Source: Vacuolonema iberomarrocanum LEGE 07170 (GTDB taxonomy: Bacteria; Cyanobacteriota; Cyanobacteriia; Elainellales; Elainellaceae). Taken from it: 64,000 bases of DNA. Below are positions 9,060 to 17,267 of the stretch, one piece after another. Both the position numbers and the translations under genes were made by a program. The first letter of the stretch is position 1; the number at the start of each line of letters is the position of its first letter. Below the pieces are notes generated by a model. The model was not told where the DNA came from and searched no databases. It was given only the letters and a program-made list of their open reading frames with translations. Location of the stretch: NCBI GenBank assembly GCA_015207365.1, contig JADEXA010000040.1:1-64000 (forward strand), written 5' to 3'.

Positions 9060-9578
9060 TTACTCTTCGATGCATAGCGTCATGATTGTCGAAGATAGTT
9101 CATCAGTTCCCACCACCAAAATAGGGCCAGATGCAACGGGTTCAAAGTTTAGCTTTTTATAGAACTTCTGCGCACGATAATTGGAGTTAGAAACACATAA
9201 CCATATCCATTTTGAACCTGCTCGTCGAGCAACATCAAAGGCATGCTCAGCAAGTATCCTTCCCAGCCCTGCTCCATACTCACTCGATAGGATATAGATC
9301 TGTTTTAGCTCGGATGATGCTCCATCCAGCGGCGTTGGGCAGCTCTGATAGTTCAGTAGGTAGTAACCAACGGGCACCTCTTCACGATAGGCGATGATGC
9401 AATCAAACTGGTCACTCGACAAAATGGCCGTCGCATCTCCTGCCGAATAGTTTTGGTCACAATAGGTGCGGATATTCTTCAAGCTGTGTATGTCGTGATA
9501 GGCCTGTGTGAACGTTTCTGCCCACAGGTTCACAAGGATATCAGTTGACTCTACACCGACTTTTCTAAATGCATACAT
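9060..9578 (-). CDS. GNAT family N-acetyltransferase
   Basis: A 172-residue GNAT-fold enzyme that would transfer an acetyl group from acetyl-CoA to an amine. The acetyl-CoA binding region is readable as YILSSEYGAGLGRILAEHA, a relaxed Q/R-x-x-G-x-G/A loop, followed by the typical beta-strand and NxxAxxFYxKLNFEP element. Length and domain order are those of a single-domain GNAT. The substrate cannot be predicted. It is on the same strand as the Uma2 gene, 43 bases upstream of it, so the two may be cotranscribed. Confidence 0.92.
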   Translation of the reverse strand: MYAFRKVGVESTDILVNLWAETFTQAYHDIHSLKNIRTYCDQNYSAGDATAILSSDQFDCIIAYREEVPVGYYLLNYQSCPTPLDGASSELKQIYILSSEYGAGLGRILAEHAFDVARRAGSKWIWLCVSNSNYRAQKFYKKLNFEPVASGPILVVGTDELSSTIMTLCIEE

Positions 9579-9719
9579 AAACCGTCTTGTTTGAATGCGC
9601 TGTTCTTACATCTGATATCAAAACACAGCGACGGCAGACAAGCTAGAGCACAATACCATGACTCTCGCTCATCTACTGCCCTATGGTGTCAGATTGTAGA
9701 CACCACCACCATGTATCAG

Positions 9720-10244
9720 CTACCCGACACAGCACTCTCCCCCTAACCAAGATAAAACTGTCAGAATAATCCCGATCATAAATATGACGAGCGGCAATGC
9801 AATCCAATATAAATGAGTGCTCCCAGCAATCTTTCGTCCCCAAAAATAAATTTTGGTCTTGTGGTGTATCTCATCAGCATGATGGGTGATTTGAGATAAT
9901 GTAGCTGGTGCCTGATCTTGAAAGAACACAGTATCTAATTGCGTTAATAGTTTCGAGGCTCTCTCTCGATTTCGCCAATAAAGTTCTGTATATGAAAGTG
10001 AAAATAGGGCGCTAAGAAGACCAATACAACTCACAAGCACCGACAACGGTAAATCATAGCGATTGATTTGACTGTCAAATAGAATGACCGTGGTGAGTGC
10101 GGATGCAATCAACAATGCATAATTAACGGCATTTGATCGTTGTGCTTCACTGTGTCGAGCGTGATTTCTTATTTCTTGATATAAACCCCACAATAACTCT
10201 TGTTGAATCTTCTTTACTTCACTCATATCTTCATGGGTATCCAT
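9720..10244 (-). CDS. SLATT/RipA-like integral membrane protein
   Basis: A 174-residue protein with a polar helical N-terminus containing LWGLYQEIRNHARHSEAQRSN, then two close transmembrane helices (about residues 42-60 and 68-88), a second polar helix (YTELYWRNRERASKLLTQLD) and one or two C-terminal hydrophobic helices. The pattern resembles SLATT and RipA-like membrane proteins, some of which act as pore-forming effectors in conflict systems. No nucleotidyltransferase or other sensor gene is adjacent. The start is the ATG at 10244, with GGAGG seven bases upstream; the TTG just before it is disregarded. Family assignment is by pattern only. Confidence 0.6.
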   Translation of the reverse strand: MDTHEDMSEVKKIQQELLWGLYQEIRNHARHSEAQRSNAVNYALLIASALTTVILFDSQINRYDLPLSVLVSCIGLLSALFSLSYTELYWRNRERASKLLTQLDTVFFQDQAPATLSQITHHADEIHHKTKIYFWGRKIAGSTHLYWIALPLVIFMIGIILTVLSWLGGECCVG

Positions 10245-10430
10245 CAAGAAGCCTCCGAGTTTGCAGTTTAGTCTTGTTAATATTGCAACTACAAATTAAT
10301 TGATTCCAAACTCCGACAAATAACTTAGCAGTACCATCCCAATCAGGAGAGAAAACTACCCCGTGTTGAAAGCTAACAGCGATCAAGGGTCATGCAATTT
10401 GTGGCAGGGTGAAGAGATGATGGGCGATCG

Positions 10431-11216
10431 CTATCGTTTGTGCTCTGGATTTTTGAAATCGGTTTTGCAGCCCGCGTCCCAGGCATCCGGTTGATTGCCA
10501 TGAGCTGGGATACCGCCGTTATCTTTCAGCATGCGGGCTAGATGCATACAGTTCCAAATCAAAAAAGTGGTGTTGCGATTTGTGAAATCATTCTCTGGGC
10601 CACCGGAACCGGGGTCTAGATAGGAGGGGCCGGGGCCGACTTCGCCCAGCCACCCAGCATCCGCCTGAGGAGGAATGGTGTAGCCAATGTGGGACAAGGA
10701 GAACAAGATGTTCATCGCACAGTGCTTCACCCCATCTTCGTTACCCGTGATGAGCGTAGCCCCTACTTTGCCGTAGTCGCGGTACTGCCCCTTCGCGTTG
10801 AGGAGATGGGTGTAGCCATACATGCGCTCCAACACGCGGTTGCAGACCGAACTCTTCTCGCCCAGCCACACCGATGTGCACAGCACCAAAATATCGGTGG
10901 CATCAATTTCTTTCTGGATTTGGGGCCAATCATCCTTGTCCCATTCCGGCGTTTGGGCCATATCCACGCCCAACCCAGCGGCAATGTCGTAATCCACCGG
11001 GCGAATCACCTTCGTCTCTACGCCATTGGCTTCAAAAATCGCTTTGGCAATATCAATCACCCCTCGGGTATGCGACAAGACAGGCGTGCGGTTGAGCGTG
11101 CAATTTAGAAACAGCGCCTTCAAATCGCTATAGGCCGCTGGAGCCGTTTGACATTGGCGCTCGGTGATTTGAGCCAGTTGGTCTGACATTGGCGTGGAAT
11201 TTTGGTTCGTTTGCAT
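10431..11216 (-). CDS. flavodoxin-family protein (NADPH-dependent FMN reductase-like)
   Basis: A 261-residue flavodoxin-fold protein. After a ~30-residue leader, the first strand and phosphate loop read LFLNCTLNRTPVLSHTRG, followed by ILVLCTSVWLGEKSS (second flavin-contacting loop) and a C-terminal helix. Such proteins bind FMN and reduce quinones, flavins or other small electron acceptors with NAD(P)H. The substrate is unknown. The C-terminus (about 60 residues beyond the core) is longer than in minimal members. It is 22 bases downstream of the ZIP-like membrane protein gene on the same strand, so the two probably form an operon. Confidence 0.88.
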   Translation of the reverse strand: MQTNQNSTPMSDQLAQITERQCQTAPAAYSDLKALFLNCTLNRTPVLSHTRGVIDIAKAIFEANGVETKVIRPVDYDIAAGLGVDMAQTPEWDKDDWPQIQKEIDATDILVLCTSVWLGEKSSVCNRVLERMYGYTHLLNAKGQYRDYGKVGATLITGNEDGVKHCAMNILFSLSHIGYTIPPQADAGWLGEVGPGPSYLDPGSGGPENDFTNRNTTFLIWNCMHLARMLKDNGGIPAHGNQPDAWDAGCKTDFKNPEHKR

Positions 11217-11238
11217 AGTGTCTACCTTCGCATTCTGC

Positions 11239-11970
11239 CTAGAGCGACAAAATCAATGTGGTGTAGAGAGCGGCTCCGCCACCGAAAGACCCGAAGCAGC
11301 TTTTTTGCTCGTCTGGCAATTCCCGCTTCAAGATATTGAGGATGATGCTCCCAGCCAAAAATGCCCAGATGATGGACACCGCCGCTTCATTCAGGTGAAT
11401 GGCTTGACCAGCGATCGCCCCCACCATAATCGCTGCTGTTAAAAGCCATCGCCCATACTGGTCGTAGGGCGTTTTGTGATGCTCTCGCAAGTTGTGATCC
11501 ATGATGAAAAAGTGCAAGGCCACCGCCACAAAAAACAAAATGCACCGCAGCACGGTATGGTCGGCCAAATCTTGAAGCAAGTACCCAAAAACACCGTTCA
11601 AGCCCGCAAAGGCGGCGATGTGGATCCAAAAAATAGCGATTCCCGTACTGTCATCATTGTGGGTTGTGCGATTCCACTGTCGAGAGGTAAGCGCCAGAAA
11701 ATCCAGCCCATAAAATACGAGCAGCCCCAAAAGAGCCAGCAGGTAAACATGGTTTTCTAGATAGGCCACAAAGGGAATCGTCGAATGCTCCAACTCTTCT
11801 TGAGCATGGCTAAGTTCTGGAAAGATCTCTAGAAACACATATCCAAGGGAGACACCGCCCGCAAAGGACATCCATCGATGCTCAGGGATAAATTTAGAGA
11901 TATCTAGCTTTGAAACAAACGCATGAACCAACGCTAACCCAATGGCGAGAATCAAACCTGGATTTTGCAT
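11239..11970 (-). CDS. ZIP-like polytopic membrane protein
   Basis: A 243-residue protein with about seven hydrophobic helices. The layout and several motifs recall ZIP metal permeases: SLGYVFLEIFPELSHAQEELE after the second helix, an H/D-rich segment HFFIMDHNLREHH near the middle, and AFLAGSIILNILKRELPDE near the C-terminus, where ZIPs carry a similar G-x-x-L/I-x-x-x-x-x-E-LP-E stretch. The classical histidine-aspartate metal site of helix IV is not clearly present, so transport is not assured. The start is an ATG with GAGAGG upstream. A 13-bp hairpin (12033-12066) lies about 63 bases upstream and may be regulatory. Cotranscribed with the flavodoxin-family gene. Confidence 0.65.
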   Translation of the reverse strand: MQNPGLILAIGLALVHAFVSKLDISKFIPEHRWMSFAGGVSLGYVFLEIFPELSHAQEELEHSTIPFVAYLENHVYLLALLGLLVFYGLDFLALTSRQWNRTTHNDDSTGIAIFWIHIAAFAGLNGVFGYLLQDLADHTVLRCILFFVAVALHFFIMDHNLREHHKTPYDQYGRWLLTAAIMVGAIAGQAIHLNEAAVSIIWAFLAGSIILNILKRELPDEQKSCFGSFGGGAALYTTLILSL

Positions 11971-12032
11971 GATGGGTTGCCTCTCAATTCCGAGATGACC
12001 AGGAAGCAGCCTGACAGAGCAACTCTGTTATG

Positions 12033-12066
12033 AAACTACTATCTTTTGCCGAGAAGATAGTAGTTT
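12033..12066. terminator. 13-bp perfect hairpin between DUF3368 and ZIP-like genes
   Basis: A perfect inverted repeat, 12033-12045 with 12054-12066, with an 8-base loop. It is downstream of the toxin gene and upstream of the ZIP-like gene, both on the minus strand. It could terminate the toxin-antitoxin transcript or serve as an operator or leader element for the ZIP-like gene. A T tract is not evident on the minus strand. Confidence 0.55.
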
Positions 12067-12222
12067 TCCAACAAAACTAAACTTAGCTGATTGCTGAAAT
12101 GAGCGGGCGGCGCTCTCATCTTTACTCAAAGAATTAAGCCAAAAAATCTTCAAATATAAGCTCCAACTTACTGGCAAACGGTGGTGTTGGACTGATTGTC
12201 TTTGGCTGATGTTATCTGTTAC

Positions 12223-12717
12223 TCAAGTTTCTTCCACCATATCTAGAATCAATCGATATAAGGTTGCAGATACTCGAAACTCCGAAGTTTCAATCAAAGC
12301 ATCCATCAGAGGTTTCACCGCATTAATTAAGTTTTTCCGCTTTGCTTCAACCAAGAGACCTAGCAGTACGGTAATTCTGAGTCCCAGACGGTCAGCTTCT
12401 GCTCTTCCCCGACGTTCATCAATTAGAAGTAATTCGGCTCCAATTTCCAGAGTCAGGGCGATCGCTTCAGACTCTCCAGCATCTAATCTCACCTCATTCT
12501 GAAGACGTTCGACAACCTGACGGTTTGCAACTGGTCTAACTTCTAACCAATCCACTGATTGGACTTCAAGCGTTCCCGGAACAGGTGAATTAATATCTAC
12601 AAATTCACAATAAACAGCTTCTGGAATGATGACCTGACCATAAAGACTAGGCAGAAGCGCTAGGTGATTGATTGCTGCCAAATTAGTGATTGTTGACGTA
12701 TCGCTAACGACGATCAC
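12223..12717 (-). CDS. DUF3368 PIN-like toxin candidate
   Basis: A 164-residue DUF3368 protein. This family has a PIN-like RNase fold and is the usual partner of UPF0175 antitoxins. Acidic residues expected of a PIN site are visible in VVSDTSTITNLA (D6), LDAGESEAIAL and ELLLIDERRGR, followed by the GLRITVLLGLLVEAKRKNLI helix that is conserved in the family. It overlaps the upstream UPF0175 gene by four bases (ATGA), which implies translational coupling. Predicted action is RNA cleavage when released from the antitoxin; this is inferred from family membership. Confidence 0.93.
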   Translation of the reverse strand: MIVVSDTSTITNLAAINHLALLPSLYGQVIIPEAVYCEFVDINSPVPGTLEVQSVDWLEVRPVANRQVVERLQNEVRLDAGESEAIALTLEIGAELLLIDERRGRAEADRLGLRITVLLGLLVEAKRKNLINAVKPLMDALIETSEFRVSATLYRLILDMVEET

Positions 12718-12962
12718 AATCGCCCCAACTCTCTTAAGTTCTTCAAATCCAACTCAAAATCCTGAACATCATAAGAATATAGTGGGATGTTCCGCCGTTT
12801 CAGAAGTTGACGGAATTCGTCGAGTGGCATATCTGCCAACTGACTGGCATAACCAAGGGTTAAATGCCCTGTCTGGAATAAATGGATGGCAATTTCTTGA
12901 CGGAACTCATTAGGGGTCAGCTGAGACGCTTGCAGGATCTCATCCGAGATAACAATACTCAT
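12714..12962 (-). CDS. UPF0175 family antitoxin
   Basis: An 82-residue UPF0175 protein: an N-terminal segment SIVISDEILQASQLTPNEF, then EIAIHLFQTGHLTLGYASQLADMPLDEFRQLL, the helix-turn-helix-like core of the family, and a short C-terminal tail that would contact the toxin. It probably binds DNA to autoregulate the pair and neutralises the DUF3368 protein. An upstream in-frame GTG (12974) is part of the sequence GTGAGGG, which instead reads as the ribosome binding site for the ATG at 12962, so the ATG is taken as the start. Confidence 0.92.
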   Translation of the reverse strand: MSIVISDEILQASQLTPNEFRQEIAIHLFQTGHLTLGYASQLADMPLDEFRQLLKRRNIPLYSYDVQDFELDLKNLRELGRL

Positions 12963-13248
12963 AAGAACCCTCACTTAATCGACCACTCTATTAGCCTAGC
13001 TCAATCTCGACTTACAGTTGTCTCACGTGGCGTATGCTCACCTCAAGCTGATTTCCGTAACTAAACAAAAAGCTGGGCGATCTCTCCAAAAACTCCGATT
13101 CTCTACTCTTCGAATCAAGCAATAGCTTTACGCATCTGGCGATCGCAGATAGACAATTGCAATGCTCAACTCTGGAGTTTTGCGATATCTAGTGGCAAAC
13201 TTTCGCCAGTCAAAGATGAAGGTTTTTGGTAAGAGCCAAGGGGCTGAC

Positions 13249-13803
13249 TTATCCTTCAATGAGTCGCTGGACAGAAATTTCTACTTCAGGGAATACTTGA
13301 GGGCTGAGGGTTCCCTCAGTTAGGTTGAGGGCTTGTTGATAGTCACCCTGTTCTGGTTGCCACAGCGCCACGACCTGCCGGAGTTTGAGGTTGACGATCC
13401 AATACTCCTGAATATTGGCACTGGCGTAGGCTTGGCGTTTTACCTCAGAATCTTTGAGCCAACTGGTGTTGGCATACTCGATCAGCCAGAAGATGTTTTT
13501 AGGATAGGGATGGCGGGTGCGATAAAGGGCACGCAAGGGTTGGGCGATCGCAATATCGGGTTCTGGCTCCGAATTGCTATTCGGCAGCGTAATGGGTTTT
13601 GCTTCGCGCACGAGCACCTTTGTTCCTAACAACTCCCGTAAATAATCGGCAGCATCCGTACTGATCTGGGCATGTTCTGGCCCTTCGGGTGCCATCTCGA
13701 TAATTTCTCCGTTGAGCAATTCAACCTGGCGTCCCACCAAAATATTGGCCGCAATCATCTGGTGGTAGTCATCCAGTGACCATTTTGCTGTGGTGATAGT
13801 CAT
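13249..13803 (-). CDS. Uma2 family (DUF820) putative endonuclease, coupled to BrnA-like gene
   Basis: A 184-residue Uma2 protein with the family start WSLDDYHQMIAANIL, the strand-loop VELLNGEIIEMAPEGPEHA, the catalytic-site segments SEPEPDIAIA and NIFWLIEYANTSW (PD...E), and KRQAYASANIQEYWIVN, the most conserved stretch of the family. Its ribosome binding site AAGGAG overlaps the stop codon of the upstream BrnA-like gene (TAAAGGAGA), so translation of the two is probably coupled. Only 15 bases separate them. It is about as long as, but clearly divergent from, the Uma2 protein at 8453-9016. Confidence 0.94.
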   Translation of the reverse strand: MTITTAKWSLDDYHQMIAANILVGRQVELLNGEIIEMAPEGPEHAQISTDAADYLRELLGTKVLVREAKPITLPNSNSEPEPDIAIAQPLRALYRTRHPYPKNIFWLIEYANTSWLKDSEVKRQAYASANIQEYWIVNLKLRQVVALWQPEQGDYQQALNLTEGTLSPQVFPEVEISVQRLIEG

Positions 13804-13818
13804 TGGTGCTGATCTCCT

Positions 13819-14076
13819 TTATCCTGCGTCATCATCGCTTACGTTCAAGCTCTTCACGCACAACTTTTCGCAGGGTTTCTCATGACTTGCTTGAATATGC
13901 TGACGTAAGGCTTCATTGATCAAAGTCTGGTAGTTTCCTCCACCAGCAGTATGAACTTGCTCACGAAACCAAGCCAAAACCTCATTATCTAGCCGAATCG
14001 TGATGCGGGTTTTACCTGATGGTGTTGGGGCGATCGCTCCTCGCTTACCTTGACTGAAATCATATTCTGCTTTCAT
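13819..14076 (-). CDS. BrnA-like antitoxin
   Basis: An 85-residue protein with the ribbon-helix-helix core of BrnA antitoxins: TRITIRLDNEVLAWFREQV followed by GGNYQTLINEALRQHI. The N-terminal ~20 residues are basic and flexible. BrnA normally follows brnT, encoding its RNase toxin, but no brnT-like frame is visible here. The gene lies 29 bases downstream of an ABC exporter gene and is followed at once by a Uma2 gene. It may be an orphan DNA-binding regulator or part of a non-standard pair with the Uma2 protein. Confidence 0.88.
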   Translation of the reverse strand: MKAEYDFSQGKRGAIAPTPSGKTRITIRLDNEVLAWFREQVHTAGGGNYQTLINEALRQHIQASHEKPCEKLCVKSLNVSDDDAG

Positions 14077-14105
14077 AGCTTATCCTCCCTCGTTTGTTCG
14101 ACCCT

Positions 14106-15935
14106 TCACTCGTCACGCTGCTCATCCGATCGCATTCCCATTTGAACGCGCCATAGAGAGGCATAGATGCCGTTTTGTTCTACCAGCTGCTCGTGGGTAC
14201 CGCGTTCGACGAGTTTGCCTTCTTCCATGACATAGATGCAGTGGGCGTTGCGGATGGTGGAGAGGCGGTGGGCGATCGCCACGGTTGTGCGGTTTTGGGT
14301 GATGCGTTCTAGGGAATGCTGAATGGCGGCTTCGGTTTCGTTATCTACGGCGGAGGTGGCTTCGTCGAGGATGAGGATGGGGGGATTTTTGAGGACAGCG
14401 CGGGCGATCGCCAGTCGTTGGCGTTGCCCACCGGAGAGCTTTTGTCCCCGTTCACCCACGATGGTGTCGTAGCCATCGGGTAGTTGCTCGATAAATTCAT
14501 GGGCCTCGGCAATTTTCGCCGCTTCGACCACCTCGCGAAATGTGGCATCTGGGGTGCCATAGGTGATGTTTTCCCAAACGGTGCCGTGGAAAAGAAACAC
14601 ATCCTGGCTCACTAGACCGACCGACCGCCGCAAATCACGCAGTTGAACCTCACGAATATCGATGCCATCCAGTGAAATTTCGCCGACCTGGGGTTCATAC
14701 AGCCGCAGCAACAATTTCACTAGGGTGCTTTTGCCGGAGCCGGTGGAACCGACAATCGCCGTGGTTTTGCCTTCGGGGATATGCAGATTCAGGTGTTCAA
14801 CAACGGGAGCGCGATCGCGATAAGCAAAGCTGACATCCCGGAACCAAATGTCGCCCTGCACGGTGTTGGTCGGTAGGGGTGTGCGACCGGGATGGATGGC
14901 GATCGGGGTATTTAGCAAGTTCATCACCCGGCGAGTCGAGGCCATGGCTCGCTGGTATTGATCCAGGGTTTCGCCCAACCGCGTCAAGGGCCACAGCAAC
15001 CGCTGCACCAAATACACCAGCACACTGTAATTACCCACCGAGATTGTCCCATTCACAGCCGCCAAACCACCGAAGAACAGCGTTGCCGAGAAGCCCAGCA
15101 AAATCAGGATGCGGATCAGTGGGGTGAAGGCAGCACTGAGGGCGATCGCCCGCTGGTTGCTGTGGCTATAGGCATCGCTCTCGCGGCGAATTCGCTCAAT
15201 TTCATAGGCTTCTGTCGTGAAGCTCTTGATAGTTGTGATGCCGCTGAGGTTATTGGACAGGCGACTGTTGAGCAAGCTGGCTTTTTCTCGCACATCCGCA
15301 TAGCGGGGAGCCAGCCATTTTTGAAACGTCACCGCTCCCCAAAGGATAAACGGCATGGGCAATAGTGCCATTGCGGCTACTCCTGGGGTTAGGTAGAAAA
15401 AGATGGCACCGATGATTACCACCGTCGCTGCCACCTGCAATACCTCATTGGCACCAAAGTCTAGAAAGCGCTCCAGTTGGTTGATGTCGTCATTCAAGAT
15501 AGACATCATGCGTCCGGTGCTGTTGCTCTCGAAATACTCCAGCTCAAGCTCTTGAATGTGAGCATAGGCATCGAGCCGCAGGTCATGCTGAATTTGTTGC
15601 GCTAGGTTACGCCATAGCCGCGCATAGGCATACTCAAACAGCGACTCGAAGCTCCAAATCACCAGGCTGGCGAGGACAATGACCAACAACTGACTCCGCA
15701 CGGACACCAGGCCAAAGTTTGTGAGCCAGGAATCCTGTTGCTGCACCACAACATCAACGGCGACCCCAATCAGCAGCGGAGGAGCCAAGTCAAACAGTTT
15801 GTTCAGGATCGAGCAGGTGGTTGCCTGCCAAAACCGACGGCGATAAGCGCGCCCGTAGGTTAGCAATCGGACAAATGGATGTGGAAGAGACGAGGTAGAT
15901 AGGGACAAGGTGGCTAACTCAGATAGATGGTTCAA
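14106..15935 (-). CDS. ABC transporter, fused permease and ATPase (exporter type)
   Basis: A 609-residue half-transporter. Residues ~35-325 form a six-helix type I exporter membrane domain; residues ~360-600 form the nucleotide-binding domain, with Walker A GSTGSGKST at 396-404, signature LSGGQ, Walker B LILDEATSAVD and a switch histidine in AIAHRLSTIR. It would act as a homodimer or heterodimer exporting a lipid, peptide or drug; the substrate cannot be assigned. The start is a TTG, the first possible initiator after a stop codon, with no ATG until well into the membrane domain and no clear Shine-Dalgarno. It may be transcribed with the BrnA-like and Uma2 genes that follow. Confidence 0.93.
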   Translation of the reverse strand: MNHLSELATLSLSTSSLPHPFVRLLTYGRAYRRRFWQATTCSILNKLFDLAPPLLIGVAVDVVVQQQDSWLTNFGLVSVRSQLLVIVLASLVIWSFESLFEYAYARLWRNLAQQIQHDLRLDAYAHIQELELEYFESNSTGRMMSILNDDINQLERFLDFGANEVLQVAATVVIIGAIFFYLTPGVAAMALLPMPFILWGAVTFQKWLAPRYADVREKASLLNSRLSNNLSGITTIKSFTTEAYEIERIRRESDAYSHSNQRAIALSAAFTPLIRILILLGFSATLFFGGLAAVNGTISVGNYSVLVYLVQRLLWPLTRLGETLDQYQRAMASTRRVMNLLNTPIAIHPGRTPLPTNTVQGDIWFRDVSFAYRDRAPVVEHLNLHIPEGKTTAIVGSTGSGKSTLVKLLLRLYEPQVGEISLDGIDIREVQLRDLRRSVGLVSQDVFLFHGTVWENITYGTPDATFREVVEAAKIAEAHEFIEQLPDGYDTIVGERGQKLSGGQRQRLAIARAVLKNPPILILDEATSAVDNETEAAIQHSLERITQNRTTVAIAHRLSTIRNAHCIYVMEEGKLVERGTHEQLVEQNGIYASLWRVQMGMRSDEQRDE

Positions 15936-16343
15936 GGAAGGGCGTCATTCAGAGAAAAAGGAACATGCCAGCGCAAGGTACAGACGGTTTGTGGGGAAAT
16001 CTAAAGAGAAGCGATCGCCTCCCCAATTCATCTGCTGTTCCTTTTCGATCCGTTTTAATAGGAGCTGCATAACTCACCCAAGATGTTTCGACTTCGCGCA
16101 ATCAGGTGAGAAACAGTAACGGTTGCCGCACCGACGCAGGTTACAACGCTCCAACTTTCTCCCTCTAGCGTACTGGGAAATGGCTTGAAGACGAGACAAA
16201 CCAGGAACAGGAGCCTTCAGAGATGTCCCTGTAAAAAGACCAAGAACTTACGTTCAGGATAGAGTTCTGGCTATTTAAATCACAGCGATCCGAACACAGT
16301 CCGCTGTCACAAACGCAAGGGGTCATCTCATTTTTTGATCGGA

Positions 16344-16450
16344 TAAGTAGCTCGGCATGATGAAAAACCAGATCCCAAAAACCTGCGCCGCCCGCGCTGC
16401 GGGCAGCGCAGGTTTTTGGGATCTTAGGTTTAATTGCACCTACCGACTTA
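16344..16450 (+). repeat. hairpin repeat, family B, copy 1
   Basis: A 107-bp element with ends TAAGT and ACTTA. The centre (16371-16423) is an 18-bp perfect stem continued by a GCCCGC/GCGGGC inner stem. It aligns end to end with 19202-19308 in the same orientation. The stem differs between copies by paired substitutions, as described under the second copy. Confidence 0.92.
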
Positions 16451-16613
16451 ACGTGAGTTCGGGATAATGCCCTGGGGACTAAAGTCGCGGCTATCAGAAC
16501 GAAGTCCGCCGTTGCGGACTACGGAAATTCGTAGTTTAAGAACCCGCGAAGGCGGGTTTCGTTCCGCTAGTCGCGGTTTCAACCGCCAGATTTTCTGATC
16601 CCGAATTCACGTT
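16450..16613. repeat. 164-bp element with 16-bp terminal inverted repeats (MITE-like)
   Basis: The left end 16450-16465 and the right end 16598-16613 are inverted copies of each other with one mismatch (AACGTGAGTTCGGGAT against AACGTGAATTCGGGAT). Internal sub-palindromes include a GTCCGC...GCGGAC pair and an ACCCGC...GCGGGT pair. It has no coding capacity. The internal sequence resembles the GACTAAAGTCGCGGCT-type repeats common in cyanobacteria. It directly abuts family B copy 1. Confidence 0.85.
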
Positions 16614-16652
16614 CGGATATGTTAGCTATATCCGCAACGCATCAAATCCTGG
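16614..16652. repeat. small hairpin plus 17-base motif shared with 22988-23004
   Basis: CGGATAT and ATATCCG form a 7-bp stem (16614-16634). It is followed by a 17-base motif, AACGCATCAAATCCTGG, that recurs with one change at 22988-23004, again next to a short palindrome. These are probably fragments of a third dispersed repeat. Confidence 0.6.
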
Positions 16653-16770
16653 CAGAGGAGGCGTTACGGCTATGCCTAACAGACCAAGTTAAATAAACTC
16701 AATGGCTAAAGAGGAGATCTTCTGGTCAGAATAGAAGTGTTTGCTGTGTTGACGTTGAGCGATCGCCCGT

Positions 16771-17250
16771 ATGCCTTTTATCTATGAACGCACCGTCCGC
16801 TTTCAGGACACCGATGCCGCTGGGGTGGTGTACTTTGCCAATATCCTTTCCATGTGCCACGAAGCCTACGAAGCCTCGTTGGCAGACGCGGGGATTAACC
16901 TGAATCGGTTCTTTTGCTATCCCAAAGTTGCAATTCCGGTCACCCATAGCAGCATCGATTTTACGCGACCTTTGTTTTGTGGCGATCGCGTGCGGATCTA
17001 TCTCACCCCCCGCGAAACCAAAGATACTGACTTTGAGGTATCCTACGAAGCCTGTGTCGTCGAAAGCGTGGGTGACAGTATGGATCAGGTGCAGGAAGCC
17101 ACTGCTGCTCGCGCCCTGACGCGCCATACCTGCATCGATTCTGCCGCCCGGATGCGCACCTTCATTCCCGATGAGGTGATGCGCTGGCTGCATCAATGGG
17201 GCGATCCCAATCAAAGTAGAGCCGCACGAGAATCAGATTTGCTGCTCTGA
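16771..17250 (+). CDS. menI: 1,4-dihydroxy-2-naphthoyl-CoA hydrolase (hotdog thioesterase)
   Basis: A 159-residue hotdog-fold thioesterase of the 4-hydroxybenzoyl-CoA thioesterase type. The motif QDTDAAGVVYFANILSMCHE contains D15 at the position of the catalytic aspartate in that family. Close cyanobacterial homologues release 1,4-dihydroxy-2-naphthoate from its CoA ester in phylloquinone (vitamin K1) synthesis, the secondary quinone of photosystem I. Length and motif fit that assignment. No other men genes are nearby, which is normal in cyanobacteria. The ATG at 16771 lies just after a HIP1 site; no strong Shine-Dalgarno is visible. Confidence 0.88.
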   Translation: MPFIYERTVRFQDTDAAGVVYFANILSMCHEAYEASLADAGINLNRFFCYPKVAIPVTHSSIDFTRPLFCGDRVRIYLTPRETKDTDFEVSYEACVVESVGDSMDQVQEATAARALTRHTCIDSAARMRTFIPDEVMRWLHQWGDPNQSRAARESDLLL

Positions 17251-17267
17251 ACTGAAGCTGTCTACAG

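Larger units (their letters stand above)
15936..16770. other. 835-bp gene-free region packed with small repeat elements
   Basis: No convincing gene. From about 16344 it consists of adjoining structural repeats: family B copy 1 (16344-16450), a 164-bp element with 16-bp terminal inverted repeats (16450-16613), then a small hairpin (16614-16634) leading into a 17-base motif shared with 22988-23004. The first 400 bases show nothing I can assign beyond the divergent promoter area of the ABC transporter gene. Confidence 0.75.
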
